From contig CAVSBJ010000024.1 of NCBI GenBank assembly GCA_963726105.1, forward strand, positions 62,001 through 126,000: 64,000 nt of DNA, read 5' to 3'. A model generated the notes under the pieces. The model had not been told where the DNA came from and made no database searches. It saw only the letters and a list, made by a program, of their open reading frames with translations. Numbering within the stretch: the first letter of the stretch is position 1; each line of letters starts with the position of its first letter. The translations under genes and the position numbers were made by a program. Below are positions 19,123-27,830 of the stretch, piece by piece. The stretch comes from Roseiarcus sp963726105. Its GTDB lineage: Bacteria > Pseudomonadota > Alphaproteobacteria > Rhizobiales > Beijerinckiaceae.

Positions 19123-19941
19123 AGGACGCCATATCGCAGGAGCGCGCCGAGCAGGCGCAGCCGGCTCGCCTTGGCTCGCCGGCGTGGCGGCGCGAAGCCC
19201 TCTTTCAGCATCCGGTCGAGGATCGAGCCGTAGGCCGCGGCCATCAGTCTCGGCGCTTTCACCGCCGCTCGCGGCGCCACCGCCATGACGGATTGGGCCT
19301 TCTCGAAATGCTCATGAGCGCGCGCGGCAACTTCGACGCAGGCGCCGGCGAGCTTCGGGTCGGCCGCCGCGGCCAGAGGTTCGTCGGTCTTGACCCCGGC
19401 AGCTGTCAGCGCCTCGCGCGGCAGGTAGAGGCGGCCGATGCTGGCGTCCTCGTCGATATCGCGCAGGATGTTGGTGAGCTGGAGCGCCCGGCCAAGATCA
19501 TGAGCAAGCGTCACGCCGTGTTCGTCAGGCAGCCCGAAAACGCGCACCGAGAGCCGGCCCACGGCCGACGCCACGCGATCGCAATAGAGGTCCAGCGTCG
19601 CCCAGTCCGGAGCGCGAATAGTCCTGCTCGGCGTCCATCGCCATGCCGTCGATCACCGCGTTGAAATCTTCATGCTTCAGATGAAAGTCGCGGGTCACGT
19701 CGGCGAGGGCGGCGAGATGAGGCGGCGCCTGTCCGGCGAACATCGCGGCGATGTCGGCGCGCCAATTCTCCAATTTGGCCAGGCGCTCAGCCGCGGTCGC
19801 TGGCCCGCGATCATCGGCAATGTCGTCGACTTCGCGACAGAACCCGTAGACCGCAAACATGCCCTCGCGCCGCCTCTCCGGCAAAATGCGCATCGCGGTA
19901 TAGAAGGAGCTGTGCGCCACAGGCGCTGCCTGCGAACTCAT
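19119..19941 (-). pseudogene. hpnD: Presqualene diphosphate synthase HpnD, frameshifted
   Basis: HpnD condenses two farnesyl diphosphates to presqualene diphosphate. The frame is broken after FNAVIDGMAMDAEQD: the N-terminal half (19941-19621, with the first Asp-rich motif REVDDIADD) and the C-terminal half (with NILRDIDED and GRLYLPREAL) are in different frames. Dropping the single A at 19620 (T in the gene) gives EQDIRAPDWATLDLYCDRV, a perfect family continuation, and a 273-residue protein. There are no other stops or losses. With hpnC and hpnE intact on either side and correct ATGA overlaps, a sequencing or assembly error or a very recent mutation is more likely than an old pseudogene. Confidence 0.9.
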
Positions 19942-20813
19942 GCCGTCGCTTTCGCGCGCAGTCCGACCGAACGCATCATCGCCGAGCCGAGGAAACGCGC
20001 GGCGCCGAGCCCCCCGACCAGCGCGAAGCCAGCCTTGCCGAGGTGGACGCGCTCGCTCAACGGATCGCGGCTTTCCAGATCGCGAGAGAGGCGGCGCGCT
20101 AACGCATGGATCGCGCCGATCTCCGCGCCAAGCCGCATGTCCCTGATCTGCGGAATGAGCGACGCCCCGCGCGCCACGAGTTCGCTCGTTCTGGCGGCAA
20201 GTTCCGCAAGCGCTCCGCGCAACGGCGGCGGCGCCTTTGGCGCATCCAGCATGTCCACCGAAGCGCCATGCGCGGCAAGCGTGTCGAGCGGCAGGTAAAC
20301 GCGGTCGAGGCGCTTATAGTCCTCTGCACAGTCCTGCAAATGATTGATGATCTGCAGCGACGAGCACACAACGTCGGAGGCCGGCCACAGGGACGGATCT
20401 TCTTCATGCACGTCGAGAACGAAACGGCCGACCGGCGCCGCGGACAACGCGCAATAGTCCATCAGCTCCGACCAGTTGGCGTAGCGGTTCTTTCGCGCGT
20501 CGAGCCGAAAGGCCTTGAGCAAATCCAAGGCATGCTTCGGACTCAAGCCGGTCTTGGCGAGCTCAAGCCGCAAGGGTTCGGCTTCGTCGGCCGGCGCCCC
20601 GCGCCCGGTGAGCGCGTCGTCGAGATCGTCGAGAAGCTCAAGCTTCGTCTCCGGCGGCAGAGTCGGGTGATCGGCGACATCATCGGCCGCGCGCACGAAG
20701 CGATAGAAGGCCATGATCGGACCCCGTCGCTGCTCGCTCAAGAGCCATGAGGCGACGGGAAAATTTTCGTCCCTGTGGCCCTTGCCGGAGCGGGCCTCCT
20801 TCACCGTCGTCAT
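19938..20813 (-). CDS. hpnC: Hydroxysqualene synthase HpnC
   Basis: A 291-residue squalene/phytoene-synthase-family protein converting presqualene diphosphate to hydroxysqualene. The two Asp-rich diphosphate-binding regions are FVRAADDVADHPTLP and NHLQDCAEDYKRLDRVYLP. The N-terminal DENFPVASWLL is characteristic of HpnC. It starts inside the hpnB stop (ATGA) and its stop overlaps the start of hpnD. Sits in the usual order hpnA-B-C-D-E-shc. Confidence 0.95.
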   Translation of the reverse strand: MTTVKEARSGKGHRDENFPVASWLLSEQRRGPIMAFYRFVRAADDVADHPTLPPETKLELLDDLDDALTGRGAPADEAEPLRLELAKTGLSPKHALDLLKAFRLDARKNRYANWSELMDYCALSAAPVGRFVLDVHEEDPSLWPASDVVCSSLQIINHLQDCAEDYKRLDRVYLPLDTLAAHGASVDMLDAPKAPPPLRGALAELAARTSELVARGASLIPQIRDMRLGAEIGAIHALARRLSRDLESRDPLSERVHLGKAGFALVGGLGAARFLGSAMMRSVGLRAKATA

Positions 20814-21994
20814 GCGCGCCCTGTCTCTCGCATCGGCGCTTGGAATCGTCCTTTCCAGTAGCCGCCGCGCCCGCGCCAGTATTGGTATGCGGAATCGAAC
20901 GTGAAAGCGACATAGGCCGCTGCGATGGCAGGGAGCGCAAGGCCGCCGATAAGCGGGCGCCCGTAGAGCCGCAGCATCGGCGCAAACGCAATCGCCATCA
21001 TCGCCCAGGTGAGCGCGCCGGCCGCTTGCGCCGCGCCGCGCGCGAAGATCGCGAACAGAACCGGCGCCACGTAAACGAGCGCCATTCCTCCGGTCGCGCC
21101 CGCAAGCCGCATGGGCGAATAGCGCAATTCGGCAAAGGCTGAGCGCGACACCATCCGGCGGAATTCGGCGAAGGTGGAATAGGCGCGCAAGCTATCGACG
21201 CTCTCGGTCAAGCCCAGCCAGATTGGCCCCTGCCCTTTCATGAGCGCGCCAAGAGCGCAATCGTCGATGAGCGCGTTGCGCACCGCCTCGAGACCGCCGG
21301 CGGTATGAAGGGCTTCGCGCCGCACGAGCATGCAACCGCCGGCGGCCGCGGCAGTCGTCCGCCTCGGATCGTTCACCCAGGCGAAGGGATAGAGCATCTG
21401 AAAGAAGAAGACGAAAGCGGGCGCGAGCCAGCGCTCGGCCGCGCTCTCGCAGCGCAGCTTCACCATCAATGACGTCAGCACGCTGTTTTTAGCGCGGGCG
21501 ATCGCGGCCAGACGCGTGAGCACGTGCGGCGCATAAGCGATGTCGGCGTCGGTGAACAGCACGAATTCAGGCGCCTCCGCGCTCGCCTCGACCTCGGCCA
21601 AGCCCTGGCGCATCGCCGACAGCTTGCCGGTCCAGCCGGGCGGCGGGCCATTTCCTGTAACGATTTTCAGCCGGTCGGCCGCGTGTACTTCGCTCGCCGC
21701 GTTGGACGCGGCGGCTGCCGTGCCGTCCGTACTCTGATCGTCAACAACGACCACCGAAAACGGCCCGGGATAATCCTGGCGAAGGAGCGACCCGACGCTG
21801 CGAGCAATCATGTCGGCTTCGTCGCGAGCGGGGATGATCGCAACGACGCTCGGCCATGCGTCCGGCGCGTTCCGACACTTGTTCGCCACAGCGGCTGTAT
21901 CGTCCCGCTCCCCGCACAGCCAGAACGATCCCCTGCCGAACAGAAGGTAAGCCCAGATCGCGAGCGGAATGAGGGAGATCGCGGCAAGAATCAT
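20810..21994 (-). CDS. hpnB: Hopanoid-associated glycosyltransferase HpnB
   Basis: A 394-residue membrane-associated family-2 glycosyltransferase. An N-terminal membrane segment (ILAAISLIPLAIWAYLLF) precedes the GT-A domain with IIPARDEADMIARSVGSLL, VVVDDQSTDGT and the metal-binding LFTDADI; hydrophobic segments follow at the C-terminus (ALVYVAPVLFAIF and others). HpnB is regularly found in hpn operons but its exact product is not established; a role in glycosylated or modified hopanoids is inferred by the field. ATGA overlaps link it to hpnA and hpnC. Confidence 0.93.
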   Translation of the reverse strand: MILAAISLIPLAIWAYLLFGRGSFWLCGERDDTAAVANKCRNAPDAWPSVVAIIPARDEADMIARSVGSLLRQDYPGPFSVVVVDDQSTDGTAAAASNAASEVHAADRLKIVTGNGPPPGWTGKLSAMRQGLAEVEASAEAPEFVLFTDADIAYAPHVLTRLAAIARAKNSVLTSLMVKLRCESAAERWLAPAFVFFFQMLYPFAWVNDPRRTTAAAAGGCMLVRREALHTAGGLEAVRNALIDDCALGALMKGQGPIWLGLTESVDSLRAYSTFAEFRRMVSRSAFAELRYSPMRLAGATGGMALVYVAPVLFAIFARGAAQAAGALTWAMMAIAFAPMLRLYGRPLIGGLALPAIAAAYVAFTFDSAYQYWRGRGGYWKGRFQAPMRETGRA

Positions 21995-23076
21995 TTGAGA
22001 TGGCCGTGGGCGCGAAACCAGGCGATCGCCTCGGCGAGGCCTTCGACATAGGGCCTCGAAACATAGCCGAGCTCGCGCCGCGCCCTGGAATCGTCGAAGA
22101 ACATATGATGGCGCGCCATCCGCAAGCCATCCGAGGTGATGAAGGGTTCGACGCCGCGAATCATCGCCAACAACTCCGCGCCATAGGCGATGGGATAAAG
22201 CATTTTCCGCGGCAGCTTGAGCGTAGGAGGCCGCCGTCCGACGAGGCGAGCGATGTCGGCAAGCATATCGGCGAGGAAGACGTTATCGCCGCCAAGAATG
22301 TAGCGCTCGCCGATTCTCCCGTGTTCGAGCGCGGCGACATGTCCGGCCGCGACGTCATCGACATGCGCGAGATTGAGTCCGGTGTCGACAAAAGCCGGCA
22401 TCCGTCCCGATGCGGCCTCGACGATGATGCGTCCGGTCGGCGTCGGCCGGACGTCGCGCGGGCCAATCGGGGTCGACGGGTTGACGATCACCGCCGGCAA
22501 ACCATCGCGCTGGATCATTGTCTCGACCAGACGCTCGGCGGCAACCTTGCTGCGCTTGTAAGCGCCAACGCCCTCGCCGTCGGCGAGCGGATTGTCCTCG
22601 GTCGAAAGGGCGCCGTCAGTGAGCTTCAGGGTCGCCACGCTGCTGGTGTAGACGACGCGCTCGACGCCGGCGCTGAGCGCCTCCTCCATGATCAGGCGCG
22701 TGCCTTCGACATTGCTGCGGCGGATCTCTTCCGGGTCTCGCGCCCAGAGCCGATAATCGGCAGCCGCGTGGAAAAGGCAACGGGCGCCCTTGAGCGCCGC
22801 CGCCAACGAGGCGCGATCGCGGAGGTCGCCCTCGCAAACGACGTCCGCCGCGTTGAGATTTGTCCGCGGGCTCGAGGGACGGGCCAGAACCCGGATGGTG
22901 TGCCCCCGTCCCCGCAGTGCGGCCGCGATTGCGGAACCGAGAAAGCCGCTCGCGCCCGTGACCAGAATGGTCGAGGACGACGCCAAGGGGAATGCGCCCG
23001 GTGTCACAGCCGCGTCCGCGCGGGCCGCGGATCCGAGATCCTGCGAAACAACGCCTTGTCGGCTCTCACAATCCAT
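21991..23076 (-). CDS. hpnA: Hopanoid-associated sugar epimerase HpnA
   Basis: A 361-residue extended short-chain dehydrogenase (NAD-dependent epimerase/dehydratase). The Rossmann motif is TILVTGASGFLGSAIA, the catalytic YxxxK is AYKRSKVAAE, and the SSVATL strand supplies the active serine. First gene of the hopanoid operon. I prefer ATG 23076; a TTG at 23082 and a long, poorly conserved N-terminal extension of about 35 residues make the start uncertain. Its exact reaction in hopanoid synthesis is not established in the family. Confidence 0.92.
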   Translation of the reverse strand: MDCESRQGVVSQDLGSAARADAAVTPGAFPLASSSTILVTGASGFLGSAIAAALRGRGHTIRVLARPSSPRTNLNAADVVCEGDLRDRASLAAALKGARCLFHAAADYRLWARDPEEIRRSNVEGTRLIMEEALSAGVERVVYTSSVATLKLTDGALSTEDNPLADGEGVGAYKRSKVAAERLVETMIQRDGLPAVIVNPSTPIGPRDVRPTPTGRIIVEAASGRMPAFVDTGLNLAHVDDVAAGHVAALEHGRIGERYILGGDNVFLADMLADIARLVGRRPPTLKLPRKMLYPIAYGAELLAMIRGVEPFITSDGLRMARHHMFFDDSRARRELGYVSRPYVEGLAEAIAWFRAHGHLK

Positions 23077-23082
23077 AGGCAA

Positions 23083-23684
23083 GGCTTACCAAACCGGGCA
23101 GCGAGATCTCAGGTCTCGCGACAATATTTCATGATCAACTGTCGTTTGGGCCAAACGGCCCGAGCTTTCGCCGGAATTCCTATAATCCTCACGGACAATC
23201 GTCCAGGTTTCTGTCCACCGCGTCGCAAAGGCAATGTTCTTTCCACCCGTCGCGGTCAAGCGCGTCAGGCTCGCGGAGGCGGGCAGGGCGGGTGTTGACC
23301 GCCGGGGCGGCGGCCCGACGCTCCAGTTGCTGAAACCGACGATTTGGATGATTTGGGTCAGGTTGCTATGCCACTAACTTCCTGATCCATAGAGATATTA
23401 TTCACAGAGCTGACATTTTCTTGCTAATTTCAGGATCATTTGATATTGTTTCATCTAACGGAAATTACTCGAGGAGCTCCCGTTCTCTCGCTTCGCCCGA
23501 AGCAACTCCGCCTCAAGACTCTGGCGACCGGTCTGATCAGCGCCCAAGGCGGCCCAATGTACGAAACTGCGATCGCCGAGCGGGCGAGCAACTCGCTAAT
23601 GGCGCCGCAACCGATTGAAAAGGCTCAATTCGGACTCGCTAATGGCGACCTCCTCTTATCGGACAGGGGCGAGGCGCCGGCCGG
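23083..23684. other. Intergenic region upstream of the hopanoid operon
   Basis: About 600 bases with no gene I can support. It must contain the hpn promoter. The middle part (23360-23470) is clearly more AT-rich than its surroundings, as promoter regions here tend to be. No RNA gene or strong terminator was recognised. Confidence 0.6.
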
Positions 23685-25820
23685 TTACTTCATAAGTTCG
23701 ACCGCGCAGCTCAGAAGGCCGCTTCGATCGGCGCTTTGGCCAACATGGATCTCGAACCGGCCTGGCTCAAGCACAGGCTCAAGGTTCGGACCTACGAACG
23801 ACAGATCCTTGACCCGAAGCCGCCACGTAACATCCGTCCGCTCACCGGCCGCGAGAACGGCCTTCTGCACCCCCTTAAGCTCGACGACCGGCCTGGCGAT
23901 GCTCGCCACGGGATCGCGTGCGAACAGGAACACGGTCGCCTCGCCCGGGATCGCGCTTTCATTGCGAACCGCAAGCGACACCTCGATCGTGTCTTCCGCC
24001 TTCACCTGGGTCGGCGTGCAGCGAAGATCGCTCAGCGCAAAGCGGCTGTATGAAAGGCCGTGTCCGAAAGGAAACTGCGGCGTCGGCGGCAGATCGAGAT
24101 AGGTGCTGGAATAGTGCACTCCGGGCGCGTAAGGGCGGCCAGCGGGAAGCTCGTTGTAGAAGATCGGAGCCTGCCCAACATCGCGCGGCCAACTCACGGG
24201 CAGCCTTCCTGTCGGGTTGAATGTCCCCGTCAGAACGTCGGCGATCGCGCGCCCCGCCTCTTGCCCGAGAAACCACGTCGCAAGCACGGCGGCGGCGCGC
24301 TCGAACAGCCACGGCGCGGTCAGCGGACGACCCGAGGAAAGCGTCACGACGACAGGTTTGCCAAGGTCAAGGATGGCTTCGGCGAGGGCGCGCTGGCGTC
24401 CGGGCAGGCCGAGGTCGGTTCGGCTCGCCGCTTCTCCGCTCATCGCCGCGCTCTCGCCGAGACAGAGCACGACGGCCTCGGCGCCTCCGCACAGATCAAC
24501 CGCGGCGGATATTCCATCCGTGCTTTCTCCCGTTATCTCGACGCCGGCGGCGTGATCGATCCGGCATTGCGGCATCGCCGCCTTGAGGCCCTCAAGAATC
24601 GACACGACGCCCTCAGGCTTGCCCGCCGAAGCCCAGGAGCCCAGCATCTCGCCCGGCGCTTCGGCCAGAGGGCCGATCACGGCGATGCGCGCGATTTTCG
24701 GAGACAGCGGCAAGACGCCCGTGCGGTTGGACAAGAGCACAATCGCCTTCCGCGCCGCGGCTCGCGCCAGTTCCTGTCGCTCCGCTGTTCGAGCCGCCTG
24801 CGATGGCGCGGACCCGCGGCGATAGGGATCGTCGAAAAGCCCAAGGCGCGCCTTCAGCTCGAGCACCCGGCGCACGCTGGAGTCAATCGTGGCGATTGTC
24901 ACGAGACCGCGTTCCAGCGCGGCGGACAGGCCCTGCAGGTACGCGCCGCTGGTCATATCGATGTCGACGCCGGCGTTCAGCGCGAGCGCAGCGGCCTCGA
25001 CAAGATCCGCCGCAACGCCATGGTTGAGGAGCTCCGCGACGGCGTTGTAGTCGCTGATCAGGACGCCGTCGAAGCCGACGACTCCCCTGAGCCAGCCCTG
25101 CAGCAGCTTGGCGTTGGCGGTCATTGGCGCTCCGGAGACATCAATGAACGCAGGCATGATCGCCGCAACCCCCGCGGCGACCGCGGCCACGAACGGTGGC
25201 AGGTAAATCTCGTGCAGCGTCCTCTCGGACACTTCCGCCGAGGCATATTCGCGGCCGGCGGTCACGGCGCCATAGGCGCAGAGATGCTTGGCGGTGGCCG
25301 CAACGCTATCCTGGGCGGCGAGATTTGGTCCCTGGAAGCCCCGCGTCTTGGCCGCCGCCATCTGCGAGGCGACCCAAGTGTCCTCGCCTGGACTTTCGAT
25401 GATGCGTCCCCAGCGCGGATCGCGCGCCACGTCGAGCATTGGCGCAAAAGTCAGGGCGACCCCGTCCTCCGCAGCCTCTTCGGCGGCGACGCGCGCCGTC
25501 TTCTCCCACAGATCGGGCGCGAACTGACACGCTTCCGCCAACGACACGGGAAAGATCGTGTGGTGGCCATGGATCACATCGAGACCCATGAGGAGGGGAA
25601 CGCCGAGACGGGATTCCTCGACCGCGAGGCGCTGGACGGCGCGCGTTTCGTCCGCGCCCCAGAGATTGAGCAGGTTTCCAATCCGCCCGGTTCGAATCCC
25701 CTCCTGCAAATCGCGGAGCTCGCCGGGACCGGTAACCACGCGGGACGCAGCGACCATGTTGAGCTGCCCGATCTTTTCCTCGATCGTCATCTTTTGAAGC
25801 AATGCATCGATGCGTCCCAT
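23685..25820 (-). CDS. Glycoside hydrolase family 3 beta-glucosidase
   Basis: A 711-residue GH3 enzyme removing terminal beta-linked glucose. The N-terminal (beta/alpha)8 domain begins MTIEEKIGQLNM and carries FAPMLDVARDPRWGR and TAKHLCAYGA; the nucleophile aspartate lies in GVLISDYNAVAELL. The alpha/beta sandwich and a C-terminal fibronectin-III-like domain (FPFGHGLSYSRFALSDL) follow, as in BglX. No signal peptide is evident, so it is probably cytoplasmic, unlike E. coli BglX. It faces away from the ABC-GH144-GH15 genes next door and could hydrolyse short beta-glucans produced by them. Confidence 0.93.
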   Translation of the reverse strand: MGRIDALLQKMTIEEKIGQLNMVAASRVVTGPGELRDLQEGIRTGRIGNLLNLWGADETRAVQRLAVEESRLGVPLLMGLDVIHGHHTIFPVSLAEACQFAPDLWEKTARVAAEEAAEDGVALTFAPMLDVARDPRWGRIIESPGEDTWVASQMAAAKTRGFQGPNLAAQDSVAATAKHLCAYGAVTAGREYASAEVSERTLHEIYLPPFVAAVAAGVAAIMPAFIDVSGAPMTANAKLLQGWLRGVVGFDGVLISDYNAVAELLNHGVAADLVEAAALALNAGVDIDMTSGAYLQGLSAALERGLVTIATIDSSVRRVLELKARLGLFDDPYRRGSAPSQAARTAERQELARAAARKAIVLLSNRTGVLPLSPKIARIAVIGPLAEAPGEMLGSWASAGKPEGVVSILEGLKAAMPQCRIDHAAGVEITGESTDGISAAVDLCGGAEAVVLCLGESAAMSGEAASRTDLGLPGRQRALAEAILDLGKPVVVTLSSGRPLTAPWLFERAAAVLATWFLGQEAGRAIADVLTGTFNPTGRLPVSWPRDVGQAPIFYNELPAGRPYAPGVHYSSTYLDLPPTPQFPFGHGLSYSRFALSDLRCTPTQVKAEDTIEVSLAVRNESAIPGEATVFLFARDPVASIARPVVELKGVQKAVLAAGERTDVTWRLRVKDLSFVGPNLEPVLEPGRFEIHVGQSADRSGLLSCAVELMK

Positions 25821-25989
25821 GCGCTTGCCTTACCTTGAGTGGTCGACCGATGGTTCGACCGCGACTGTCTTTGGAGCGGAACGGGCTTTCACAAGCGGCC
25901 TCTCCGACGAACCGTCAATTTAGGCCCCTGGCGCCCGCAAGACTGCTGCGCCGGATCGTGCGAGAATGGCCGCCGGGGAAGGGAATTCG

Positions 25990-27819
25990 ATGGCGGAACA
26001 ACTCAAGGAACCATCAAAGGGCGCCGACAACACGGATAGCGCCTCGCTCAAAAGTCTGTTCTCCGACGTCATCTGGATGGCTTCGGCGTTTTGGGTTTCG
26101 CGCCAGCGCAACAAGCTCCTCGCACTGGCCGGCGGGCTAATCGTAGTCGTCGGCGCCACAGCCTACATGCAAATCAGGCTCAATTCCTGGAACCGCCCAT
26201 TCTACAATGCTCTGACCAATAAGGACATGGCTGGCTTCCTTGCCCAGCTTTGGGTCTTTGGCGAACTCGCCGGCATATTGCTCGTCCTCAACGTGGCGCA
26301 GATGTGGCTCAACCAGAGCTCCAAGGTCGTCTTGCGCCAGGGCCTTGTGAACGATCTCCTGGACCAGTGGCTCAGACCCAAGCGCGCCTTTCGCCTTTCG
26401 AATTCCGGCCCGCTCGGGGCAAACCCCGACCAGCGCCTTCAGGCCGACGCCCAGCATCTGACCGATCTTTCCACCGACTTAGGGGTCGGCCTTCTGCAGT
26501 CGAGCCTACTCCTCCTCACCTTCGTCGGCGTCCTTTGGGGGCTTTCGAAAGGCCAATTTCTCCCGATCGCTGGGCGCGACTTTGCACCCCCCGGTTATCT
26601 CGTCTGGTGCGCGCTGGTCTACGCCGGCGTCGCGTCGTTCATCAGCTGGCTTGTCGGCCGTCCGCTGATCGATCTCAATGCCGAGCACTATGCGAAAGAG
26701 GCAGATTTTCGTTTCGCGCTCGTGCGGATAAACGAGCACATCGACGGCATCACCCTTTACGGCGGCGAGACCGACGAAAGAGGCCGCCTCAATGGCGTGT
26801 TTGGCGACGTGCTCGACATTTCATGGCGGATCGTCAATGCCGTGACGAGGCTGACTTGGGTCACCGCCGGCTACGGATGGTTTACGATCATCGCGCCGAT
26901 TCTGGTCGCCGCCCCGGCTTATTTCCGAAGCAGCATAAGCTTCGGCGAACTCATGGTGATTGTCGGCGCCTTCAATCAGGTGCAAACGGCTCTTCGATGG
27001 TTCGTCGACAATTTCTCCAACCTCGCGGACTGGCGGGCGACGCTTTTGCGTGTGGCGCGATTCCGGAAGGCGATCTTGGGCATGGATGATCTCGGCCAAG
27101 CAGCGAGCCGCATCCAATTCGCCGAGACGGATGGTCCGTCGATAAAGATCGACGATCTGCACGTCGCCTCCCCGGCGGGCTGCGTCATGCTGAGCGAACC
27201 GCACGCGGACATCGACGCCAACGAACGGGTTCTTATCGCTGGCGAAAATGGCGAAGAAAAAGCTTTGCTGTTTCGCGCCATCGGCGGCCTGTGGCCGTGG
27301 GGCAGCGGCCAGATCACCCATCCCGCGCGCAGCACGATCATGTTCATGCCGGTGCGGGCCTATATTCCTCCAGGCTCCCTTCGCGAGGTCGTCACCTATC
27401 CCCACCCGACTGAAACTTATGATCATCCGACAGTCGTCAAGGCGCTGGCCGCCGTTGGACTGGAGCACCTCGAGCCGCACCTTGACATAGTGGATCGATG
27501 GGACCGGGAATTGACCGACGACGAGAAGCAATGCCTCGCCTTTGCCCGGGTTGTCCTGCAAAGGCCGGGCTGGGTCGTGGTGAACGACGCGCTCGACGTT
27601 CTCGACCCGACTTCGCGCAAGCGTATCAGGACGCTGTTTTCTAACGAATTGGCGGAAATCGGCATCATCAACATCGGGCATGACCAGCCGGAGACCGGCT
27701 TCTATCTTCGCAAGCTGCATCTGGTTATGGATTCCGGTGGCCAGAAGTTCGAGCCGGAACGTGAACATCCGATGGCTGAACCGTCGAAATCCAACACCGA
27801 ATCTCTTCCCGCCGAATAG
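25990..27819 (+). CDS. SbmA/YddA-like ABC transporter with a degenerate ATPase domain
   Basis: About 609 residues: an N-terminal ABC-membrane-2 domain (six hydrophobic spans, with NSWNRPFYNALTNKDM, SNSGPLGANPDQRLQAD and EADFRFALVRINEHIDGI, as in SbmA/BacA and YddA) fused to an ATPase domain. The ATPase motifs are eroded: Walker A is AGENGEEKALLFRAI (no GKS/T), the Q-loop glutamine is V in FMPVRAYIPPGSL, the signature is LTDDEKQCLAF instead of LSxGE, and Walker B is WVVVNDALDVLD instead of LDEA. Only an H-loop-like NIGHD remains. The membrane domain may work without ATP hydrolysis, as SbmA/BacA do. Its stop is 11 bases before the GH144 gene, so the three plus-strand genes form an operon. Confidence 0.85.
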   Translation: MAEQLKEPSKGADNTDSASLKSLFSDVIWMASAFWVSRQRNKLLALAGGLIVVVGATAYMQIRLNSWNRPFYNALTNKDMAGFLAQLWVFGELAGILLVLNVAQMWLNQSSKVVLRQGLVNDLLDQWLRPKRAFRLSNSGPLGANPDQRLQADAQHLTDLSTDLGVGLLQSSLLLLTFVGVLWGLSKGQFLPIAGRDFAPPGYLVWCALVYAGVASFISWLVGRPLIDLNAEHYAKEADFRFALVRINEHIDGITLYGGETDERGRLNGVFGDVLDISWRIVNAVTRLTWVTAGYGWFTIIAPILVAAPAYFRSSISFGELMVIVGAFNQVQTALRWFVDNFSNLADWRATLLRVARFRKAILGMDDLGQAASRIQFAETDGPSIKIDDLHVASPAGCVMLSEPHADIDANERVLIAGENGEEKALLFRAIGGLWPWGSGQITHPARSTIMFMPVRAYIPPGSLREVVTYPHPTETYDHPTVVKALAAVGLEHLEPHLDIVDRWDRELTDDEKQCLAFARVVLQRPGWVVVNDALDVLDPTSRKRIRTLFSNELAEIGIINIGHDQPETGFYLRKLHLVMDSGGQKFEPEREHPMAEPSKSNTESLPAE

Positions 27820-27830
27820 ACAGGACGTCG

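Noticed and set aside
24060..25838. 592-residue plus-strand open frame opposite the GH3 gene
   Set aside because: Mirror frame caused by codon bias; lacks domain features.
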